This document shows positions 59,140-64,000 of a stretch of 64,000 bases of DNA, piece after piece; the stretch's first letter is position 1; every line of letters begins with the position of its first letter. Location: the NCBI GenBank assembly GCA_963698565.1, contig CAVORH010000028.1:124001-188000 (forward strand). The letters run 5' to 3'. Both the position numbers and the translations under genes were made by a program. The stretch is from Sva-07 sp963698565. Lineage in GTDB: Bacteria > Actinomycetota > Acidimicrobiia > Acidimicrobiales > Ilumatobacteraceae. Below the pieces are notes generated by a model that saw only the letters and a program-made list of their open reading frames with translations, did no database searches and had not been told where the DNA came from.

Positions 59140-59940
59140 ATGGACCCCGCTCCCGACCTCACCCACGAACTGGCACTCGCACTCGACGTGGCGGACGCCG
59201 TCGATGCGTACACGTTGCCGAACTTCCACGAGGCCGACTTCGACATCGACTGGAAGCGCAACCGGACCGAGGTGACCGAGATCGACCGCCACGCCGAGAC
59301 GATGATCGTCGAACGGTTGATGCACGAACGACCCCGCCACAGCGCGTTCGGCGAGGAGCACGGCGCGGTCGGCGACGTCACGTCGCCGTGGCAGTGGGTG
59401 ATCGACCCGATCGACGGCACGTCCGGGTTCGTGCGCGGCATCCCGATCTGGGCGACGTTGATCGCGCTCGTCCACGCCGATCGAGGCGCCGTGCTCGGCG
59501 TCGTGTCCGCGCCCGCGCTCGGGCGGCGATGGTGGGGCGGGCTCGGGCTCGGCGCGGCCGTGGCAGTGTTCGGCGACGAGCGGCCGATCGTGGTGTCGAC
59601 CGTCGACGACCTCAGCGAGGCGCAGGTCAGCATCACCCACAATCACGGATGGGACGCCCTGGGGCTCACGCCCGCGCTGCTCCGACTCCAGCAGCAGGCC
59701 CGACGGTCACGGGGCATCGGTGATTTCTGGCAGCACATGCTGGTCGCCGAGGGAGCGATGGACGTTGCGGTCGACGCGGTCGGCGTCGCGCCCTACGACG
59801 TCGCTGCCGTGAAACCGATCGTGGAAGCCGCCGGTGGCAGCCTCACGGACCGTTTCGGCGAGCCGACCCACCTGCACAACACGGCGATCAGCTCCAACCG
59901 CCTCCTCCACGACACCGTGATCGCGGCGCTCGCACCGTGA
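59140..59940 (+). CDS. hisN: Inositol-monophosphatase-family phosphatase, likely histidinol-phosphatase
   Basis: This 266-residue Mg-dependent phosphatase has metal motifs GEEHG (Glu), DPIDGTSGF (about 87-95) and the late VAPYDVAAVKPIVEAAGG (Asp). IDGTSGF and FVRGIPIWATLIAL fit HisN-type histidinol-phosphatases of Actinobacteria better than SuhB, but no his genes are adjacent. ATG 59140 lies shortly after the hydratase stop. A generic sugar-phosphate phosphatase remains possible. Confidence 0.82.
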   Translation: MDPAPDLTHELALALDVADAVDAYTLPNFHEADFDIDWKRNRTEVTEIDRHAETMIVERLMHERPRHSAFGEEHGAVGDVTSPWQWVIDPIDGTSGFVRGIPIWATLIALVHADRGAVLGVVSAPALGRRWWGGLGLGAAVAVFGDERPIVVSTVDDLSEAQVSITHNHGWDALGLTPALLRLQQQARRSRGIGDFWQHMLVAEGAMDVAVDAVGVAPYDVAAVKPIVEAAGGSLTDRFGEPTHLHNTAISSNRLLHDTVIAALAP

Positions 59941-60008
59941 CGGGACGGTCGGTGGCAGGCACCGATCACCACATCGGCGGCGGCTGAGCGCGGGTAGCGT
60001 CCTCGGCC

Positions 60009-61205
60009 ATGTCGAACGACCGGACGTCGTCCACCGACGCGCCTGGCGAGACCGCGCCGGAGACGCTGGCGATCACGGCGGGACGCAGCGCGAGCGGATC
60101 GTCGCTGGCGCCCGCACTGTGGGCGTCGAGCACCTGGGAATCCGAGGGCCTCGACGACGCCCACCGCCGGGCGACCTCGGTGCGCCACGGCGATTTCTAC
60201 AGCCGCTACTCGAACCCGACGGTCACGTCGTTCGAGCAGGCGATGGCCGAACTGGAGGGGGCCGAGGCCTCGCTCGCGTTCGCATCCGGCATGGGTGCGG
60301 TGGCCTCGACCGTGTTCGCCCTCTGCTCGACCGGCAGTCACATCGTCGCCCAGCGTCAGCTCTATGCCGGCACCCTCGCCTTCCTCCAGGGTCCCTGCCG
60401 CCGAATGGGGATCGATGTCACGTTCGTCGATGTCGCAACCCCCGGCGCCTTCGCCGCCGCCGTCGAGCCCGGTCGGACGATGCTCGTACTGGCCGAGTCG
60501 CCGTCCAATCCGCTCCTCGAGTTGGCGGATCTCGACGAGCTCGGCTCGATCCGGGGACCGTTCACCGTGGTCGACTCCACCTTCGCCACGCCACTCGGCC
60601 AACAGCCGCTGGCCCACGGCGTCGACCTCGCGCTGCACTCGGCCACCAAGGGCATCGCCGGCCACAACGACGCCACCCTCGGCGTGATCTCGGGCGATGC
60701 CGACCTCCTCGCCGAGATCTGGGCGTACTCGGTGCTCCACGGCGCCACACCCTCGCCGTTCGACGCGCTCAACGCGCTTCGGGGCATCCGCACACTCGGC
60801 GTGCGCACCCGACACCAGAACGAGACCGCTCGTTCGCTGGCGGTCACCCTCGCCGACCATCCCGAAGTGCGCGCGGTGCACTATCCCGGGCTGAGCGAGC
60901 ACCCGCAACACCAGCTGGCCACCAGACAACTCCGCCAGTACGGCACGGTGTTGTCGTTCGAGGTGGCCGACCGTGCGACCGCCGCATCGTTCCTCGACCG
61001 GCTCCGCGTCGCCCGCGTCGCCACCTCACTCGGTGGACCCGAGACGCTCGTGTGTCACCCGGCGACCTCCACCCATGCGAGCCTCACGCCCCAGGAGCAG
61101 GAAGCCACCGGCGTCACCGACCGCCTGCTGCGCGTGTCGGTGGGCCTCGAGGACTGCGCCGACCTGATCGCCGACTTCGACCACGCGCTCGAATCCCCGG
61201 CCTGA
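60009..61205 (+). CDS. metB: Cystathionine gamma-synthase/lyase-family PLP enzyme
   Basis: The 398-residue trans-sulfuration enzyme shows YSRYSNPTVTSFEQAMAELEGAEASLAFASGMGA, the LVLAESPSNPLLELADL segment, the PLP Lys in HSATKGIAGHNDATLG and TLGGPETLVCHPATSTH. MetB, cystathionine gamma-lyase and methionine gamma-lyase are not separable by eye, so metB is tentative. TAGCGT (59995-60000) is 8 nt before ATG 60009 and no ribosome site is seen. Confidence 0.85.
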   Translation: MSNDRTSSTDAPGETAPETLAITAGRSASGSSLAPALWASSTWESEGLDDAHRRATSVRHGDFYSRYSNPTVTSFEQAMAELEGAEASLAFASGMGAVASTVFALCSTGSHIVAQRQLYAGTLAFLQGPCRRMGIDVTFVDVATPGAFAAAVEPGRTMLVLAESPSNPLLELADLDELGSIRGPFTVVDSTFATPLGQQPLAHGVDLALHSATKGIAGHNDATLGVISGDADLLAEIWAYSVLHGATPSPFDALNALRGIRTLGVRTRHQNETARSLAVTLADHPEVRAVHYPGLSEHPQHQLATRQLRQYGTVLSFEVADRATAASFLDRLRVARVATSLGGPETLVCHPATSTHASLTPQEQEATGVTDRLLRVSVGLEDCADLIADFDHALESPA

Positions 61206-61287
61206 CGCCCGGGACGCGAGCGCCGCTCAACGGATGCCGGCACCCGCCGGACGGAGTTCGTCCGATGCAGTGCGCGACACTCGTGCG

Positions 61288-61572
61288 ATGGATTCGATGC
61301 GCGTGATCCGCTCCGACGAGCGCTCCCGGTACGAGTTGTACGACGACGACGAGCTGCTCTCGTTCGCAGCGTTCTCACGAGACGACGGTGTGGTGACCGT
61401 GCCGCACGTGGAGACCAGGGTGCAGCACCGGGGCCATGGCTTCTCGTCGGTGCTGATGGACGGTGTGGTCGGTGACCTCCGGGCGAACGACCTGCGCATC
61501 CGACCGATCTGCTGGGTTGCACGCCAGCACGTCCAGGCGCTTCCCGACGCCGAACAGCTGATCGTCGACTGA
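61288..61572 (+). CDS. Small GNAT-like protein (YjdJ type)
   Basis: The 94-residue protein resembles short single-domain GNAT proteins: ELYDDDELLSFAAFSRDDGVVTVPHVETRVQHRGHGFSSVLMDGVVGDLRANDLRIRPICWVARQHV. The R/Q-x-x-G-x-G/A loop reads VQHRGHGFSS. GACACT is 6 nt before ATG 61288. It ends 2 nt before the DUF2277 gene, so the pair is co-transcribed. Acceptor unknown. Confidence 0.78.
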   Translation: MDSMRVIRSDERSRYELYDDDELLSFAAFSRDDGVVTVPHVETRVQHRGHGFSSVLMDGVVGDLRANDLRIRPICWVARQHVQALPDAEQLIVD

Positions 61573-61574
61573 TC

Positions 61575-61823
61575 ATGTGCCGCAACATCACCACGCTGCG
61601 CGGGCTGGAACCTGCCGCGACCCCGGAGGAGATCGAGGCCGGTGCGCGTCAGTACGTCCGCAAGATCAGCGGGGTCCAGAAGACGTCAGCGGCGACCGAA
61701 GCCGCCTTCGAACGAGCCGTCGCCGAGATCGCCGCGATCACCACGCGACTGCTGGGCGAACTCCCGCCTCGCAAGCAGCCTCCGACCACCGAACCCCCGC
61801 TGCGACGCCTCGCCCGCCGCTGA
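61575..61823 (+). CDS. DUF2277-family small protein
   Basis: This 82-residue protein begins MCRNITTLRGLEPAATPEEIEAGARQYVRKISG, the signature opening of DUF2277 proteins, including Cys2. A helical middle and Pro/Arg-rich tail follow. The function of the family is unknown. It lies immediately after the small GNAT gene and converges with the nfuA-like gene; an inverted repeat sits in the gap. Confidence 0.85.
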   Translation: MCRNITTLRGLEPAATPEEIEAGARQYVRKISGVQKTSAATEAAFERAVAEIAAITTRLLGELPPRKQPPTTEPPLRRLARR

Positions 61824-61831
61824 CCCACCGT

Positions 61832-61876
61832 TCTCGTGAAGAAGTGCGCGCCCTGGACCCTCACGGGTTCACGAGA
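61832..61876. terminator. Inverted repeat between converging genes
   Basis: TCTCGTGAA (61832-61840) pairs with TTCACGAGA (61868-61876) around a 27-nt loop, and GACCCA/TGGGTC just outside could extend it. Position between convergent genes suggests a weak bidirectional terminator; there is no T-run. Confidence 0.4.
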
Positions 61877-61893
61877 TGGGTCGGGGCGAGGGT

Positions 61894-62538
61894 CTAGGAG
61901 TAGAAGGGGTTCTCGCCGGTGGCGTGATCGGTGAGGTCCTTCACTCGCTCGACGCCTTCGATCGCGTCGACCAGCATCGTCTGCACGCCGTCGAGCATCG
62001 TCATCTTGCTCATCGAGCAGCCGTGGCAACCGCCACCCATCGTGAGATACGCGGTGCCTTCGCCGTCGTGGCCGACGTAGGTGACGAACCCGCCGTGCGC
62101 TGCGAGCGCCGGATTGACCTCCGCGGCCACGAGCGCCTCGATCTCCGCCGACAGTTCGTCGTCGGCGGTGAGACCATCGATCGACGGAGCCGCTGGGCGG
62201 TTCGGGTTGCGGATCACGAGACCCTGGGTGGGCGTGTAGTCGAGCGTGGCGCCGGTGAGCAGCTCGACGTCGGCGCCGGGGATGATCACCTTCATGCCGT
62301 CGTGCGTGCGGACCTCGTCGGTGAACGCCGCGGTGAGGAACTCCTCGAACGACAGGTCGTAGCGGAACTCCTCGCCCGGATCGGACGCGATCGCCAGGCG
62401 AAGGCCGAGCTTGTCGCCGTCGACTTCGTCGTCGCGCAACTCGCGCAGATGATCGAGCGCTTCCGGTGTCACCACGATGATCGGTTCACTGGACGCCGCT
62501 CCACTCGTCTCCGCGGCCATGGCTTCGAGGGGACTCAT
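61894..62538 (-). CDS. nfuA: NfuA-like Fe-S cluster carrier
   Basis: The 214-residue protein has a degenerate A-type (HesB/IscA) N-terminal domain (about 18-105, lacking the cysteines) fused to a NifU C-terminal domain with the cluster-binding CxxC in GGGCHGCSMSKMTML. NfuA-type proteins deliver [4Fe-4S] clusters, for example to NadA or LeuC. TAGCCT is 7 nt before ATG 62538. No suf or isc genes are adjacent, but Fe-S enzymes occur elsewhere in the window. Confidence 0.88.
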   Translation of the reverse strand: MSPLEAMAAETSGAASSEPIIVVTPEALDHLRELRDDEVDGDKLGLRLAIASDPGEEFRYDLSFEEFLTAAFTDEVRTHDGMKVIIPGADVELLTGATLDYTPTQGLVIRNPNRPAAPSIDGLTADDELSAEIEALVAAEVNPALAAHGGFVTYVGHDGEGTAYLTMGGGCHGCSMSKMTMLDGVQTMLVDAIEGVERVKDLTDHATGENPFYS

Positions 62539-62627
62539 CGAGAAAAGGCTATCGGCCCACGCCGCCGAGGGGGACCCTGACGACCCGAGCGGCTCGACGC
62601 GACCCTTGGTGGCCTACGCTCGCCGCA

Positions 62628-63569
62628 GTGACCGACGGCAGCCGCAAAGCGATCTTCGCAGCCTTCTTCGCCAACCTCGGCATCGCCATCTCGAAGTTCG
62701 TCGGCTTCCTGATCACCGGCTCCGCGAGCCTGCTCGCCGAGACGGTCCACTCCCTCGCCGACACCGGCAACCAGCTGTTGCTGTTCCTCGGCGGCAAGCG
62801 GGCGACGAAGTCGGAGAACGCCACGCACCCGTTCGGATACGGACGGGAACGGTACTTCTGGGCCTTCGCCGTGGCGCTCGTGCTGTTCTCGGCCGGTGGG
62901 ATGTTCGCGCTCTACGAGGGCATCTCGAAACTGCGTGACCCACACGAGGTCGAGAACATGGGCGTCGCCGTGACGATCCTCGTCGTCGCGATCTTCCTCG
63001 AGTCGTACTCCTTGCGCACGGCCGTCCGCGAGTCGAACCACGTGAAGGACCCGGCAACGAGCTGGTGGGGGTTCATCCGGCACACCAAACAACCGGAGCT
63101 GCCAGTGGTGCTGCTGGAAGACGTCGGCGCGCTCATCGGCCTCGCCTTCGCCCTGGTCGGCGTCGTGCTCGCCCAGGTCACCGGCGAGCCCCGCTGGGAT
63201 GCGATGGGCTCGGTGATGATCGGCATCCTGCTCATCGTGATCGCGATCGTGCTGATCGTCGAGATGAAGAGCCTGCTGATCGGTGAGTCGGCGAGCACGA
63301 CGACACAGGACGCCATCGCCGAGGCGATCCGTTCGACGCCGAACGTCGACCAGCTGATCCACATGCGCACCGAACACCTCGGCCCCGACGAGATCCTGGT
63401 GGGAGCGAAGATCGAGTTCTCCTCCGCGCTGTCGGCCGACGAACTCGTGGCGGCGATCAACGCCACCGAGGACGCGATCCGCGCGACGACGCCCTCGGCC
63501 ACCGTGATCTACCTCGAACCCGACCTCGTACGCGCCGACCATCCCGACCTGGTCGACCCGGCACCGTGA
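62628..63569 (+). CDS. Cation diffusion facilitator family transporter
   Basis: The 313-residue transporter has about six membrane segments with the metal-site motifs HSLADTGNQ (helix 2) and LEDVGALIG (helix 5). A cytoplasmic C-terminal domain (about 215-300) follows. The helix-2 motif HSLAD differs from the zinc HxxxD pattern and is close to that of several actinobacterial members with uncertain metal. TACGCT is 7 nt before GTG 62628. Four-nt overlap with the EamA gene indicates an operon. Confidence 0.9.
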   Translation: MTDGSRKAIFAAFFANLGIAISKFVGFLITGSASLLAETVHSLADTGNQLLLFLGGKRATKSENATHPFGYGRERYFWAFAVALVLFSAGGMFALYEGISKLRDPHEVENMGVAVTILVVAIFLESYSLRTAVRESNHVKDPATSWWGFIRHTKQPELPVVLLEDVGALIGLAFALVGVVLAQVTGEPRWDAMGSVMIGILLIVIAIVLIVEMKSLLIGESASTTTQDAIAEAIRSTPNVDQLIHMRTEHLGPDEILVGAKIEFSSALSADELVAAINATEDAIRATTPSATVIYLEPDLVRADHPDLVDPAP

Positions 63570-64000
63570 ACGACAGCCGGCGATCCGCGCCGCGCGCCGA
63601 GCGGTTCAGCGGCCGCACACTCGCACTGCTGGCCATGGTGGTGGCGGTCGTCAGCTTCTCGTCGAGCTCGTCGTTGATCAAGTGGTCGGAGTCGACCGGG
63701 TCGGTGATCGCGTTCTGGCGCATGATCGGCGCGGTCCTCGGATGGTGGACCGTGCTGTTGGTCCTCAAGGCGCATCGCGGCCGACCGCTGCCGACCGCAA
63801 CCGCCTGGCGCGCGGCGGCACTGCCCGGATTGTTCTTCGGCGCCAACATCGCGCTGTTCTTCACCGCGATCACCAAGACGAGCATCGCCCACGCCGAGTT
63901 CATCGCGGCGCTGAACCCGCTGGTGCTGCTGCCGCTCGGCGCACTGTTCTTCTCGGAGAGCCCGAACTGGCGGGCCCTGCGCTGGGGTGGGCTGTCGATC
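63566..64000 (+). CDS. EamA/DMT-family transporter, truncated by window end
   Basis: The first 145 residues of a drug/metabolite transporter-type protein are visible. Four or so hydrophobic segments are seen (LALLAMVVAVVSFSSSSSLI, VIAFWRMIGAVLGWWTVLLVL, ALPGLFFGANIALFFTAI, FIAALNPLVLLPLGALFF). The pattern WSESTGSVIAFWRMIGA is the standard EamA repeat opening. GTG 63566 overlaps the CDF stop codon. The second EamA repeat must lie beyond the window. Confidence 0.85.
   Translation, partial: MNDSRRSAPRAERFSGRTLALLAMVVAVVSFSSSSSLIKWSESTGSVIAFWRMIGAVLGWWTVLLVLKAHRGRPLPTATAWRAAALPGLFFGANIALFFTAITKTSIAHAEFIAALNPLVLLPLGALFFSESPNWRALRWGGLSI

Overview
The window is a gene-dense, high-GC chromosomal segment from an actinobacterium. 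Third codon positions are almost always G or C, start codons are often GTG, and many genes have a TANNNT -10 box 6-10 nt before the start codon with no Shine-Dalgarno sequence, which implies leaderless mRNAs. F420-type oxidoreductases, a PASTA kinase-like protein, an NdgR/LtbR-like IclR regulator and a DUF2277 protein fit Actinobacteria. Acidimicrobiia (Ilumatobacter-like) is my best guess, as an inference without a database search. I see no phage genes, transposases, rRNA, tRNA or CRISPR.

Layout. 1-2.6 kb: copper-type P-ATPase (3' end outside the window) and its MerR-type sensor, each preceded by a near-identical dyad operator. 2.6-10.1 kb, all minus strand: membrane acyltransferase, galT, ppk2, two exported proteins, an AlkA-type glycosylase and an unknown protein. 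10.2-11.9 kb: cimA behind an Ile-rich leader peptide and attenuator. 11.9-12.8 kb: the only large gene-free block. 12.8-15.8 kb: F420-type oxidoreductase and leuB-ilvE, punctuated by two 53-nt palindromic terminators. 15.9-19.7 kb, plus strand: greA, hydrolase, UbiB-type kinase and a twice-frameshifted FKBP lipoprotein. 19.8-24.2 kb, minus strand: nadA-nadB-MOSC-nadC. 24.3-27.5 kb: unknown gene, a 62-bp tandem repeat, iclR, leuCD. 27.6-33.4 kb: small membrane and exported proteins, M20 peptidase, phosphotransferase and DEAD-box helicase. 33.5-38.5 kb: leuA behind a Leu-rich leader peptide, small protein, ferredoxin, pyrF, serA. 38.5-42.1 kb: tight operon of membrane protein, GNAT (frameshifted), menC/NSAR and SCP2. 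42.1-46.2 kb: SDR, PASTA pseudokinase and a divergent membrane protein. 46.2-52.7 kb: ligA, MetE-like protein, membrane protein, mnmA, cysteine desulfurase. 52.8-64 kb: methyltransferase, second F420-type oxidoreductase, SDR, dxs, double GNAT, enoyl-CoA hydratase, HisN-like phosphatase, metB-like enzyme, small GNAT, DUF2277, NfuA-like protein, CDF transporter and a truncated EamA transporter.

How the genes work together. The clearest theme is branched-chain amino acid synthesis, scattered over about 25 kb: cimA, leuB, ilvE, leuCD and leuA. CimA gives threonine-independent 2-oxobutyrate, and LeuCD and LeuB serve both the citramalate and isopropylmalate routes. Control appears layered: Ile codons in the cimA leader, Leu codons in the leuA leader, and an IclR-type regulator with a perfect dyad at leuCD. 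Other coherent sets are de novo NAD synthesis, tRNA thiolation (desulfurase plus MnmA) and copper export. The most unusual observations are the isoleucine attenuator on cimA, the PASTA pseudokinase, a GNAT frameshift that creates an in-frame GNAT-MenC read-through, compensating frameshifts in an FKBP gene, and a repeat that supplies the stop codons of two converging genes.
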